Below are positions 31,773 to 40,631 of a stretch of 51,678 nucleotides of DNA, in pieces. The notes under the pieces are model-generated. The model worked only from the letters and a program-made list of their open reading frames with translations, searched no databases and was not told the DNA's origin. The DNA comes from an archaeon (GTDB lineage Archaea; Nanobdellota; Nanobdellia; Woesearchaeales; GW2011-AR9): NCBI GenBank assembly GCA_023259115.1, contig JAHFQW010000009.1, positions 1-51,678 of the forward strand. The letters are read 5' to 3'. Made by a program: the position numbers and the translations under genes. The first letter of the stretch is position 1. Every line of letters begins with the position of its first letter.

Positions 31773-32504
31773 ATGGAAGAAGATATATTTCGAGACTTGG
31801 GATTTTCAGAGCGAGAGATAAAAGTCTATTTGGCCCTGCTTGAACTAGGAAGCACAACTGTTGGTCCTATTGCTGCTAAGACAAGACTTCAACACTCAAA
31901 AGTGTATCAAACATTGGAAAAACTAATTGATAGAGGTTTGACAACTTTTGTGCTAAAATCTAAAACGAAATACTTTCAAGCAGAAGAACCAAAACAAATT
32001 CTTGCAATAATCAAAGAAAAAGAAAGAAACTTCAATGAGATTCTACCAAAACTTGAGCAAAAACAACAACAAGCCCAAAGTCCTCAAACTGCAAAAGTCT
32101 ATGAGGGTTATAAAGCGATTAAATCAATGTTTGATTCCATACTTGATGAGCTTGATAGTAAAAGTTATTATTATGTTTTTGCTTTCAAAGATGAGTATGT
32201 AGAATCTCCACTTGCTTCTCGTTTTTTGAGAAATATTCACCAACAACTCTCAGAAAAAAAAGTAGATGACCGTCTTATTGCTCATAAATCTATTAAAAGA
32301 GAATTTCTTAAAAACTATTCTGACATTCCTAAAATAAAACACAAATTTACCTCTCTAAAAATCCCTTTTGGCCTAATGATTATTGATGATAAAGTTATCA
32401 ATTGGGTTTGGGGAAAACGCCCTACTGCTATAGAAACAGTATCAAAGCAAATAGCAAATCAATACAAAGAATTTTTCTTGGAGATCTGGAATTTTTCAAA
32501 GTAA
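31773..32504 (+). CDS. TrmB-family transcriptional regulator
   Basis: This 243-residue archaeal TrmB-like regulator has an N-terminal winged helix (residues 1-75: FSEREIKVYLALLELGSTTV, then HSKVYQTLEKLIDRGL), a short coiled linker (85-110) and a C-terminal effector-like domain (about 115-243). TrmB proteins respond to sugars or stress and repress or activate transport genes. The sugar-binding subdomain of classical TrmB is longer, so this is a shorter variant whose ligand is unknown. Its base composition (12 C and 10 G in the 60 bases at 31861-31920) contrasts with flanking C-rich genes, and it is divergent from the uncharacterised gene at 31072-31665. Confidence 0.85.
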   Translation: MEEDIFRDLGFSEREIKVYLALLELGSTTVGPIAAKTRLQHSKVYQTLEKLIDRGLTTFVLKSKTKYFQAEEPKQILAIIKEKERNFNEILPKLEQKQQQAQSPQTAKVYEGYKAIKSMFDSILDELDSKSYYYVFAFKDEYVESPLASRFLRNIHQQLSEKKVDDRLIAHKSIKREFLKNYSDIPKIKHKFTSLKIPFGLMIIDDKVINWVWGKRPTAIETVSKQIANQYKEFFLEIWNFSK

Positions 32505-32573
32505 CCCGCCCCAAACTAAGGTATTACTACGTCAAGCCCTCTATGCACAAAAAACTCAAACAACATCCAAAAA

Positions 32574-33089
32574 TTAAACTGCCACAACTTTACACGGACA
32601 AGGAAACTTGCTCGCTCCTCGATGTAACGCTTCTCTACCCACTTTCAATTGGCTCTTGCTCAAACGCAACTCAAATAACGCCTGTCCTTCTTTAACCCGT
32701 GCTGCAGCACTAATAGCTTTCCCATATGACCTCTGCATCCCCTTACTCATACGATCAGCCCCTGCTCCAGCTGCCAGAGGATTCTCACGTAAAACATGAA
32801 AAGGATAAATCTTAACACGAAAATGATATTCTTTTCCTAAAGCTTTTTCTAAAACACGATTTGCCGTCATCCGCGCAGCCTCAATCGCATTGTGACGAAC
32901 ATTCATACTCCGCGTAGACGTCAACAACAACTTGCCGTCATATTCTTTTTGCTGCGTACCCATATCAAACTTTGTAATCTTAATACTTGGGAATCCCCCT
33001 CGAACAAAATTCTTCTTGGAATACTTACTAATGCGAGTATAAGGTCGCTCCAAATTCTGATATGCTGAAAACTTACGAATTTTTACCAT
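32574..33089 (-). CDS. rpl10e: Large-subunit ribosomal protein L10e (uL16)
   Basis: This 171-residue protein is typical of archaeal L10e/uL16: basic N-terminus KIRKFSAYQNLERPYTRISK, central blocks HNAIEAARMTANRVLEK and RVKIYPFHVLRENP, and the Ala/Gly-rich P-site loop AAGAGADRMSKGMQRSYGK near 106-125. It stabilises the peptidyl-transferase centre and tRNA binding in the 50S subunit. It sits 3' of the Cys-rich gene and argS on the same strand, separated by about 63 bp of AT-rich sequence, so it may have its own promoter. Length is normal and no insertions are seen. Confidence 0.97.
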   Translation of the reverse strand: MVKIRKFSAYQNLERPYTRISKYSKKNFVRGGFPSIKITKFDMGTQQKEYDGKLLLTSTRSMNVRHNAIEAARMTANRVLEKALGKEYHFRVKIYPFHVLRENPLAAGAGADRMSKGMQRSYGKAISAAARVKEGQALFELRLSKSQLKVGREALHRGASKFPCPCKVVAV

Positions 33090-33152
33090 ACTACATCAAA
33101 AAACCCCCTATTTATAAAGATTTCGTGTGCCAAAAATAGCAAAATCCTAACT

Positions 33153-33725
33153 CTATCGCATACCCTGCAAAGCTCCTCGTCTCTTGAGCCTAAATTCGTT
33201 CCACAACCCCCCACTATCCATCAGAATAGAATACGTAATATTATCTAACTTACGTGCCGCAATAAATTGTAAAAACTCATCTTGCTTCGTAACATCCCAC
33301 GTCGCAAATGCTTTTGCCGTATCACATAAATAATGAATATCACAATGGCCCTCTCGTAAATCTTCTCCTTTGTGACGCGCCGGATGCAGTGGACAACCAA
33401 TCCCTTCCTCTAATTTCACCAAATTTCGACACACCCCATGACGTAAATCTGACGCCGCATTCCTATCCCGAAATCGCACATATTCCTGCGTCGTATTAGG
33501 CCTTGTTTCAGCAAACTCTGCCGTGTTCATTCGAATAGCCTCATTAATTTTCTCCTTAGACAAAAAATCATGCCCGCAACAGCCCATGCATCCGCCATTC
33601 TGCTGACATAACACCGTAAAATGCTTATTTGTTCGCTGCAACTCCGAAAACTGTTCTTGCACATCCCCCCTGACATTCACAGGAACATCAACAGAAACCG
33701 TCACATAATCACCCATCAAAATCAC
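33153..33725 (-). CDS. Cys-rich protein of unknown function
   Basis: The 190-residue frame starts with GTG at 33725, overlapping the argS stop by 4 bp. An ATG three codons on (33716, MGDYVTVSV) with GTGAT upstream is an equally good start. It has a CxxxxGCMGCCGH cluster near 39-51, then CR near 99, a C-x2-H-x3-H segment (GCPLHPARH) near 111 and C-x4-YLC near 128-133. These residues look like metal or Fe-S ligands, in a pattern similar to but not identical with YkgJ-type zinc/iron cluster proteins. It is translationally coupled to argS. I cannot name its role. Confidence 0.6.
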   Translation of the reverse strand: MILMGDYVTVSVDVPVNVRGDVQEQFSELQRTNKHFTVLCQQNGGCMGCCGHDFLSKEKINEAIRMNTAEFAETRPNTTQEYVRFRDRNAASDLRHGVCRNLVKLEEGIGCPLHPARHKGEDLREGHCDIHYLCDTAKAFATWDVTKQDEFLQFIAARKLDNITYSILMDSGGLWNEFRLKRRGALQGMR

Positions 33726-35542
33726 ATCTCCTCAGGTGCATAAATTCCCAGTATTCCCAACCCATTTGCCAACACTTGACGCGTTGCATCCACTAACGCC
33801 AACCGAACATCCTGCATTTTAGTATCCTCGCTCAACACGTGACAAGCATGATAAAACTCATTAAACGCTTGTGCCAAATCCAAAAGATATCGACAAAGAA
33901 TATGAATCCGTAAATGTTGCGCCGACTCATCCACTCTCTCTGAAAATTGAGACAATAAAGTAACCAATTTCAATTCAGAATCCTCTTTGAGTAAACTTGC
34001 ATTACGTGCATCAATTTTTCTTCTCATCTGCGCAGAACCTTCTATTAAAGACTTACGTAAAATCGCACAAGCACGCGCATGCGTATATTGTAAATACGGC
34101 CCTGTTTCACCCTCAAAACTCAACGACTCTTCTGGATTAAACACAATATCCCTAATCGCATCTGTTCGCAGCAAAAAAAACTTAATCGCTCCTAGCGCAA
34201 TAAACTCCGCTCGTTTTTTCTTCTCTTGTTCTGGCAACGCAGGAAATCTCTTAACCACCTCTCCATGTGCCATCTCTGCCACTTCATCCATCAGATCATC
34301 CGCATCAACCACCGTCCCTTCACGTGATTTCATTTTCCCCGTTGGTAGATTAACCATTCCATAACTAAGATGAAATAACTTTTGCACAAAACCATACCCC
34401 AACAATTCTAAAATACGAAACAACTGTAAAAAATGTAAATTTTGTTCCGATGCCACCACATAAATTAATTTGTCAAACGCATAATCTTCATATCGTAACT
34501 TTGCCAAGTACATATCCTGCGTAATATAGATAGACGTCCCATCTGCTCGCAACACCACTTTATTTGGCAATTTATGATGCAATAGAGTTGGTAATTTTTT
34601 TCCTGCAAATATTGTATCAATCTTCTCAACACTAATCTTCTCAATACTAACATTCTCTAGGGGCGCCACAATTGCTCCTGTATCATCTTTTTCAAAAACT
34701 CCTCTCGCAAAACCTTCCATTACCATCTCCTTGCCTTTCTCATAACATCTCGATTCAAAATACTCTTTCTCAAACCAAACACCAAATCTCTTATAGGTCT
34801 GCGCAAACCCAGTTAACACCCATCGATTCATCTTCTTCCAAAGCGCCCGCACTGTTGCATCACCTTGTTCCCATTTCTGCAACATCTCTTGAACTTCTTC
34901 TTCTAATTTAGGGTCTTCTTTTGCTTTCTGCGCATACAGCACATAAAAATCACCCACAAAATGATCACTTTTCTTATCTGGCGTCTTCCATTTTCCATCC
35001 TCATCTTTTCCCCACTTTTGATACGCCAGCATCGACTTGCAAATATGCACTCCCCGATCATTTACAATATTAACCGGATGAACCTCATTGCCCATAAAAG
35101 ACAATAAATTACAAATCGCTCCCCCTAGTGACATATTACGCATATGACCCAAATGGAGAGGCTTATTCGTATTAGGCCCGCAATACTCCACTAAAATCTT
35201 CTTCTCTCTCTTCTGCGAACTCTTCTGCGAACCAAATTTTTTCTTCTGCTTCAAAATCTTACCAATTGTCTGTTGCGCCAGAAAAGACTTATTCATATAA
35301 AAATTAACATACGGCCCCGCAGCCTCTACTCTAGACAAGAATAATAACTTTGGAATCTTCTCCTGCAACTTCTGTTGCAACTTCTGAGCATTCTCAAACG
35401 CATTTCCTCCTAACTTAAAACATCCAAACGCATAATCCCCTAACATAGCATCAGGTGGCACCGCCAACAATAAAGAAATATCATTGAGAGGCAAACCCGT
35501 CACATCATGCAGGAGTGTTACAATATCATCGCGAATAGTCAT
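33722..35542 (-). CDS. argS: Arginyl-tRNA synthetase
   Basis: This class I synthetase charges tRNA-Arg. The start at 35542 (MTIRDDIVTLLHDV) is chosen because it begins the normal N-terminal additional domain; an in-frame ATG at 35647 adds 35 hydrophobic residues without homology. The 606-residue protein has the HIGH-type HLGH at 130-133 (KPLHLGHMRN) and a KMSKS-like KMKSREG in the segment NLPTGKMKSREGTV. The C-terminal DALR-type anticodon domain includes FNEFYHACHVL and LVDATRQVLANGLGILGI. The gene ends overlapping the next gene by 4 bp. No defects are seen. Confidence 0.95.
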   Translation of the reverse strand: MTIRDDIVTLLHDVTGLPLNDISLLLAVPPDAMLGDYAFGCFKLGGNAFENAQKLQQKLQEKIPKLLFLSRVEAAGPYVNFYMNKSFLAQQTIGKILKQKKKFGSQKSSQKREKKILVEYCGPNTNKPLHLGHMRNMSLGGAICNLLSFMGNEVHPVNIVNDRGVHICKSMLAYQKWGKDEDGKWKTPDKKSDHFVGDFYVLYAQKAKEDPKLEEEVQEMLQKWEQGDATVRALWKKMNRWVLTGFAQTYKRFGVWFEKEYFESRCYEKGKEMVMEGFARGVFEKDDTGAIVAPLENVSIEKISVEKIDTIFAGKKLPTLLHHKLPNKVVLRADGTSIYITQDMYLAKLRYEDYAFDKLIYVVASEQNLHFLQLFRILELLGYGFVQKLFHLSYGMVNLPTGKMKSREGTVVDADDLMDEVAEMAHGEVVKRFPALPEQEKKKRAEFIALGAIKFFLLRTDAIRDIVFNPEESLSFEGETGPYLQYTHARACAILRKSLIEGSAQMRRKIDARNASLLKEDSELKLVTLLSQFSERVDESAQHLRIHILCRYLLDLAQAFNEFYHACHVLSEDTKMQDVRLALVDATRQVLANGLGILGIYAPEEM

Positions 35543-35725
35543 AGCCCTATAAAACAGCCTTTGATTTATATTACTTTTGAAGAAAATCAAACACATAAAA
35601 AAAAGTATTGAGGATTTTGAATAAGCCCATTTTTCATTGATAGTCAAACTCTACCAAATATGAATTAATCAAACTTCTCTATTTACTCAAAATAGAGGGA
35701 GGGAATGAGTGAGCAATCATTTTCT
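35543..35725. other. 183-bp intergenic region with a 26-bp dispersed repeat
   Basis: No ORF was found. Positions 35656-35681 match 51526-51551 with one difference (T at 35676, C at 51546). Further matches of the type GAGGATTTTGA occur in both places (35611 and 51511), so this region and the right end of the window share an intergenic repeat with an insertion in between. Confidence 0.5.
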
Positions 35726-38700
35726 TTATTGACCTCGCAAACGTCTCAATTCTTCCTCTACATCATCCAAACTATACCCCAAACACTTTTTCTGAGGTGA
35801 AAAAGAGACAGAAGAATAAGTAGAAGAAACACCCTCCTTCTCTATTTTCAAGCCGCGTTGACTAACTAATTCTTTTTTCAACTGCTGTAAACGATCTTTC
35901 TCGAACAGCAATTTCTCACGTTGAAATTCCAGTTGCCGTTTCTCCTCATCAAATCTATTTTTACTTTGTTGTCGTATCAACTGTTCTTCTTGTTCCCTAC
36001 GTACTTTTTCTTGTTCCCATTCTAATTGTTTTCGCCCTCTCTCCAATTCCACTCTTTTCTGCACATCCAAATAATCTAAATGTTTTTTTTCTTCTGTTAA
36101 ACGCACTTTTTCCCGTTGTTCTTGCTCACGTAATTCTAAATCCCTCTGCTTCTCTTGTGAAGTCTTATACAAACCAATAGTATGAAAAAAATCTTTCCAC
36201 CAATTCTCTCGATCATCCCATCGCTTCTCACTCGCATCTCTCTTTGCCCGTTCCAACTCCACAATTCTTCGTTTCTCAATTTGTAATTTCCACCGTTCTT
36301 CCTTTTTACGTCGATCATCTTCATTAGTTAACAGCACATTTTTTTTCTTTTGAGAACGAAAAGTATCCCTCTCTTGTTCTTGTTTGCTGCGTCTTGCAGA
36401 CTCCCGTACCCACTCTTCACGTTGCTCTTCCAACTTCAACTCCTCTTTCTCCAGCGCCAAATTCTCTTTTGCCAATTCCATTTTCTCTTTAGGAGAACGC
36501 AGCCCTAACACCCCACAAAAAGTCTTAAACAACAATATCCTTTGTTTCCATCGCAGCACTCGTTGCGCTTCTTTTTGTGATTTCTTCTCTAACAAAAATC
36601 TTTTTTTCTCATTCCGTAAATCTAATCGCTCTTTCTCCTCTTTCAAACACAACTGTCGTTGCTCCTCCACTTGCTTTTCTTTTTCTTTTCGTAAATTCTC
36701 CTCTTGCATTCTAAACCACGTTCTCTGCCGCTCTTCCTCCACCCGATGGCTTCGTTCATGATCTGATAATTCTTGATCAAACTTCTGTTTATATACCTCA
36801 TCCATAGCGGCATTTTTGTATTGGGAACGAGAGATACGTTCTTCTTCTTTTTGTATCTGATCTCTCCATTTGTTTTCATCCTCTTTCTCAATATACACAT
36901 CACCTTTACTCACTGCAATTGCTGAACGATTCCCCAAATGCTTCTTCATCTCCTCAGGAGAACTCTTGTCAAATAGCTCCACTTTTCCCTTACCAATATT
37001 AATCGTAACATTTTTTCTTTCCCTGCGTCGCAATAAAAACAAAAAGACCAACATCCCAAACAGCAGAAAAAGAAATAAAACCAACAGCATCAAATTAGAA
37101 CGTCCCTCTGTTGTACCAAACGAAAATGCACTTCCTACAACACTTTTTTGAACATTTAGTGATGATTGTTGCACTATAACACCTCCACATCCTCGTCCCA
37201 ACGGTAAGTTCACTGCAATCCCGCACCCATTCACATCGCGACACGCCCTCTGCTGTATCTCCCCTAATTGACAAGATTCTGGATTCCATCCTGTACACTC
37301 CCATTGCGGCTTACAAACACAAGCTTGCTGTTCGACAACCTCAATCACTTTACAATTTGAACGCACTTCTATACAATTTCGCGTTTGTGTCTGAGTTGAA
37401 GAACAAATCCCCCACCCCGGACATTTCTGATCATAGGTACATACCGCACCTTGCAACACTTCTACTAATTTTTCAGATACAACCGTAACTGTTTTAGAAC
37501 TAGAACTACCACCACCGCCCCCTCCTCCGCCACCGCCAGAAGAACTCCCGCTTGATCCACTACCCGAACCACCTCCGCTACCCCCACTGCCACTATCACT
37601 ACCACTTCCAGATCCTCCCGACGCATCACCCACTTCCACCGCCGCAGAATGACTCAATCCTGTAATGCGATACTGCGCACCTAAATCCGTACAGGTAAAT
37701 CCCAACGTAATACTGCCATTACATGGAACTTTCACCTCACTCTCACCCGTACAATTAATAGAAATCTCAGAAAGACTTGTCACCGCTTTATCTTTCACGC
37801 ACACACTATTTCGCTCAATATCAATATTATCAATGTAGATCGTCTTCTTAGCTCCTGCCGTTAAATTAATTCCTTTCACAATAATACTCCCCTTCGTCGC
37901 AGTAGCGCTTTGTTTAAGAATCGTAATATTTCCTAAAGATAATGGAATACCCAAACTAAAATCATAATCAAACTCTACCAACGGATTTGTGATATTCGTA
38001 ATATTAATTTTCTTCATACTAGAAAATTGCGCAGACGTATTAAACGAACCATCCACCGTCAGATTAAATCGAGCAATGTTCCCATTAATATTACTCACAT
38101 TACCATTTAAAAAATCAACCGAATTCGCAACTCCATCATTATCATCATCCAAATCAAATTCATCTGAAATACCATCTCCATCTGTATCCAAACCCAACGT
38201 AAAGTTAAGTGCACTCATATTTATATTACCAACCACATCTGTAGCATACACAAGCAAACTATGATTCCCAAACCCTTTTACCGTATCAGAAACATTAATC
38301 CCTATCTGCACATCCGTACAAGAACTACATAAAGTTATATTGCCTAAACCATCTAAATCATAAATGAGTGAGCCCGTTTCTGAAATCGAAATATTAAGAA
38401 CAAACGATAACTTTGTCGAATTCTCAAAAATTCTCGGCTTATTGATAGTAATCAGCGGAAGAACTGTATCTCCTGTGACATTAAGCGTTATATTGTTAGA
38501 GTACGTAATATTAACACTATCATTCGCAATAAATTGCACCCACGTCACCCCTGCCCAATTTGACTGCGGTTTCAACGTTATTTTTCCTTTATTAACGCTG
38601 GAAGGATTATTATCAATCTCCACCGTCACATATCCCCCTGTAACCGCTGTGTAATTCAACGAATCATTTTCAAAATCACTAAAATAATCATCTAAATCAT

Positions 38701-39217
38701 AGCCCGTCAGCCAAACATTTTGCTCCCATTGCAAACTAGGAAACGACGTACCCAACACAGGCACAGAATTATTAACATCTAAAATAAAAGAAGTACTCGC
38801 ATTTAACGCGCAACCAATTGCTGCATCTGCCACCGTAATCAAAATAGGATACACCCCTATATCTGTACGAAACGGCGTAATATTAATCAGGCCCGTACTC
38901 TCATTAATCACAAATAAAGAAGTATTGTCATAATACGTCAAACTGCCATTTCCCGGATCCGACGCATTCACTTTATAGGTAAAATTAGTATTAAAATGTC
39001 CGCGTTGTGTCGCAATCTCATTAATTGTCGGAGGATAATTCACACACATCATCACCTGCCCCGTAACCGAAGACACCGTTCTTCCGGTAATCGTCATCAT
39101 CGTAACCGCATTGATACAACTAAGAACAACTAGAATCAACGCAATAATTCCCATCAACCTCTTTTCCCGCATAGAATTAAACAGAAAAGAAAACACATCT
39201 ATAAACCTTTGTTTCAT
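35726..39217 (-). CDS. Large surface protein: Ig-like and TSP3 repeats, TM, long charged coiled-coil tail
   Basis: This 1163-residue protein has an N-terminal signal/TM (about 18-36) ending ITGRTVSSVTGQVM, a TG motif seen in the other surface proteins. Extracellular part: cadherin/Ig-like domains (about 45-330), a thrombospondin-type-3 calcium repeat DTDGDGISDEFDLDDDNDG near 345, further beta domains, a Gly/Ser run (about 525-570), then a Cys-rich domain (590-665). A TM near 690-710 (LMLLVLFLFLLFGMLVFLFLL) is followed by a 440-residue cytosolic tail, almost all Glu/Arg/Lys/Gln, ideal for a long coiled coil or single alpha-helix. The C-terminus YSLDDVEEELRRLRGQ resembles the tail of the 25507 protein. 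Confidence 0.85.
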   Translation of the reverse strand: MKQRFIDVFSFLFNSMREKRLMGIIALILVVLSCINAVTMMTITGRTVSSVTGQVMMCVNYPPTINEIATQRGHFNTNFTYKVNASDPGNGSLTYYDNTSLFVINESTGLINITPFRTDIGVYPILITVADAAIGCALNASTSFILDVNNSVPVLGTSFPSLQWEQNVWLTGYDLDDYFSDFENDSLNYTAVTGGYVTVEIDNNPSSVNKGKITLKPQSNWAGVTWVQFIANDSVNITYSNNITLNVTGDTVLPLITINKPRIFENSTKLSFVLNISISETGSLIYDLDGLGNITLCSSCTDVQIGINVSDTVKGFGNHSLLVYATDVVGNINMSALNFTLGLDTDGDGISDEFDLDDDNDGVANSVDFLNGNVSNINGNIARFNLTVDGSFNTSAQFSSMKKINITNITNPLVEFDYDFSLGIPLSLGNITILKQSATATKGSIIVKGINLTAGAKKTIYIDNIDIERNSVCVKDKAVTSLSEISINCTGESEVKVPCNGSITLGFTCTDLGAQYRITGLSHSAAVEVGDASGGSGSGSDSGSGGSGGGSGSGSSGSSSGGGGGGGGGGSSSSKTVTVVSEKLVEVLQGAVCTYDQKCPGWGICSSTQTQTRNCIEVRSNCKVIEVVEQQACVCKPQWECTGWNPESCQLGEIQQRACRDVNGCGIAVNLPLGRGCGGVIVQQSSLNVQKSVVGSAFSFGTTEGRSNLMLLVLFLFLLFGMLVFLFLLRRRERKNVTINIGKGKVELFDKSSPEEMKKHLGNRSAIAVSKGDVYIEKEDENKWRDQIQKEEERISRSQYKNAAMDEVYKQKFDQELSDHERSHRVEEERQRTWFRMQEENLRKEKEKQVEEQRQLCLKEEKERLDLRNEKKRFLLEKKSQKEAQRVLRWKQRILLFKTFCGVLGLRSPKEKMELAKENLALEKEELKLEEQREEWVRESARRSKQEQERDTFRSQKKKNVLLTNEDDRRKKEERWKLQIEKRRIVELERAKRDASEKRWDDRENWWKDFFHTIGLYKTSQEKQRDLELREQEQREKVRLTEEKKHLDYLDVQKRVELERGRKQLEWEQEKVRREQEEQLIRQQSKNRFDEEKRQLEFQREKLLFEKDRLQQLKKELVSQRGLKIEKEGVSSTYSSVSFSPQKKCLGYSLDDVEEELRRLRGQ

Positions 39218-39249
39218 TAAAAATAATTACTTTAGAATGGAGAAATAAG

Positions 39250-39257
39250 TTTATATA
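39250..39257 (+). promoter_or_regulatory. TATA box for the pilin-like cluster
   Basis: TTTATATA about 78 nt upstream of the ATG at 39331, with a GGAGGTGA ribosome site at 39319-39326. It probably drives the surface cluster starting at 39331. Confidence 0.55.
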
Positions 39258-39318
39258 TGCGAACTATCTTCTAGATTTCAAATTCAAACTCAAACTAGTC
39301 GATATAAGCTAACGTAAA

Positions 39319-39326
39319 GGAGGTGA
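39319..39326 (+). promoter_or_regulatory. Strong ribosome binding site (GGAGGTGA)
   Basis: GGAGGTGA is a perfect complement to the archaeal 16S 3' end and lies 4 nt before the ATG at 39331. It confirms that start and illustrates the ribosome-site style used here. Confidence 0.75.
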
Positions 39327-39330
39327 ATAC

Positions 39331-39660
39331 ATGAAGAAAAAAATTCAACCTGCAAGAAAAATGCAAAAAACAAAACCGGCAATTGTGTCTAACAACGACA
39401 TCTCAAACAAAACTGTGCTAATGGTGCTTGTAATATTTATCGTTGTCAGCGTAATAAGTATTAATCTATACTTCAAAGCAACAGAAAAAGCACAGCCTAA
39501 ACTGTACATAAATGAGGGTAAAACAGAAGGAAAAGTAAGTGTCACATTATTGCCACCAGAACAAGTAAGTAATGGCAGTGGACAAATACGAGAACCAACC
39601 TCAAATAGTGCGCAAGGACAAGTGCTCTTAACCATCGAAAAGAGTAATAAAACAAATTAA
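39331..39660 (+). CDS. Pilin-like short membrane protein 1
   Basis: This 109-residue protein has a basic N-terminus, NDISNKTVLMVLVIFIVVSV (TM at about 28-48), then a short soluble part. The NDISN start of the TM is shared with the proteins at 39707 and 42206, so the three are a family. It lacks the TGAV motif and the FG-x-G/ENTGN module of the other two. Ribosome site GGAGGTGA supports the start. No class III signal peptide is visible, so processing by the archaeal prepilin peptidase is not evident. Function unknown. Confidence 0.65.
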   Translation: MKKKIQPARKMQKTKPAIVSNNDISNKTVLMVLVIFIVVSVISINLYFKATEKAQPKLYINEGKTEGKVSVTLLPPEQVSNGSGQIREPTSNSAQGQVLLTIEKSNKTN

Positions 39661-39696
39661 AAAACATAAAATTAAAACAAAATATTAAAAAAAAAA

Positions 39697-39701
39697 GGTG
39701 A
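39697..39701 (+). promoter_or_regulatory. Ribosome binding site GGTGA fixing the start at 39707
   Basis: GGTGA lies 5 nt before the ATG at 39707. The GTG at 39698, in frame, overlaps it and is therefore not the start. Confidence 0.6.
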
Positions 39702-39706
39702 ATAAT

Positions 39707-40561
39707 ATGAATGATATTTCCAATAGAAGCATAGTCGCGCTACTCGCTGTAGCCTTAGTCATAACCGTCATAGGCACTGCCGTGAGCGTCAGTAAACTCG
39801 ACGGACTGCAAAACAGATACAATGTATTAACCGGTGCTGTAACATCAAGCAGTTCCTCCGGTCAAACCAACATAACCATCACTTCAACTACCGAGATCAC
39901 ATTGGGAAATAGTAATATGAACTTTGGTACGGGGAGAGTAAATGCAACATGTTCCCAATGTAGCATGGATTCAAATAGAAGCGTTTCTAACGTCTACACC
40001 AACCAATCAACAGTGGGTGGGAATATTGCGACTGACGATCGAAATTGCTGTCTGAGTTTCAGTGCGGTCTCAAGTGGCTTCTTAATTGAAAATACCGGAA
40101 ACGTTAACGTCTCTGTAGGATATACTTGTGCTGGAAACTGTACTCGCTCATCTTTCATTGGTGGTAGCTTTGCCGGACCCATTGCGAGAGGAAACAGTAA
40201 CGGTCTTGACATCAAAATAACACCGCAGGTCACTCGTAGTGAAGCCGGTGAACAAGGAACCACAGACATAACTGCATCTTGCGTGGGAGGAGGAACGTTG
40301 TATAGGGACAGTGGATGGAACATCACCAATTCAAGCACGTATTCGCAATCAGGCGCAAGTTACGGTGCCCCTGCGCAAACCTACCTCGCCCTGAGTCCCC
40401 AAGGACACTGGTTATGTGGAAATTACACCAACTCCCCGTTAATGCCTGACCAGGTAAAAAATGCCGGAGTACTCGATATTAACCTAACGGTCACTAACGA
40501 CGCTTTAGGTACAGGTGTACGAAGTTCATTAACCTTGACGTTCAACGCCACATCGCAATGA
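39707..40561 (+). CDS. Pilin-like surface protein 2 (ISN-TM-TGAV, FG...ENTGN module)
   Basis: This 284-residue protein starts MNDISNRSIVALLAVALVIT, the TM, followed by SKLDGLQNRYNVLTGAVTSS. An extracellular domain of Cys/Ser/Asn-rich beta strands contains MNFGTGRVNATC near 70 and ENTGNVNVSVGYTC near 130, and a WLCGNYTN segment near 242. The same elements occur in the 42206 protein. N-x-[ST] sequons are frequent. The N-terminal layout (short polar head, TM, then helix and hydrophilic domain) is pilin-like, but no KRG/Q cleavage site is visible. It may form or decorate a filament, by inference. The start is the ATG with GGTGA upstream. Confidence 0.7.
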   Translation: MNDISNRSIVALLAVALVITVIGTAVSVSKLDGLQNRYNVLTGAVTSSSSSGQTNITITSTTEITLGNSNMNFGTGRVNATCSQCSMDSNRSVSNVYTNQSTVGGNIATDDRNCCLSFSAVSSGFLIENTGNVNVSVGYTCAGNCTRSSFIGGSFAGPIARGNSNGLDIKITPQVTRSEAGEQGTTDITASCVGGGTLYRDSGWNITNSSTYSQSGASYGAPAQTYLALSPQGHWLCGNYTNSPLMPDQVKNAGVLDINLTVTNDALGTGVRSSLTLTFNATSQ

Positions 40562-40631
40562 ACGAAGAGTAATTTTTTTTTCTTTTATTTTTTTAATATT
40601 CTAATTCATCCAAAAAAAGGTAAAGAATAGT

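Noticed and set aside
35543-35647. 35-residue N-terminal extension of argS
   Set aside because: It is hydrophobic, has no homology to ArgRS, and the ATG at 35542 starts the normal N-terminal domain.
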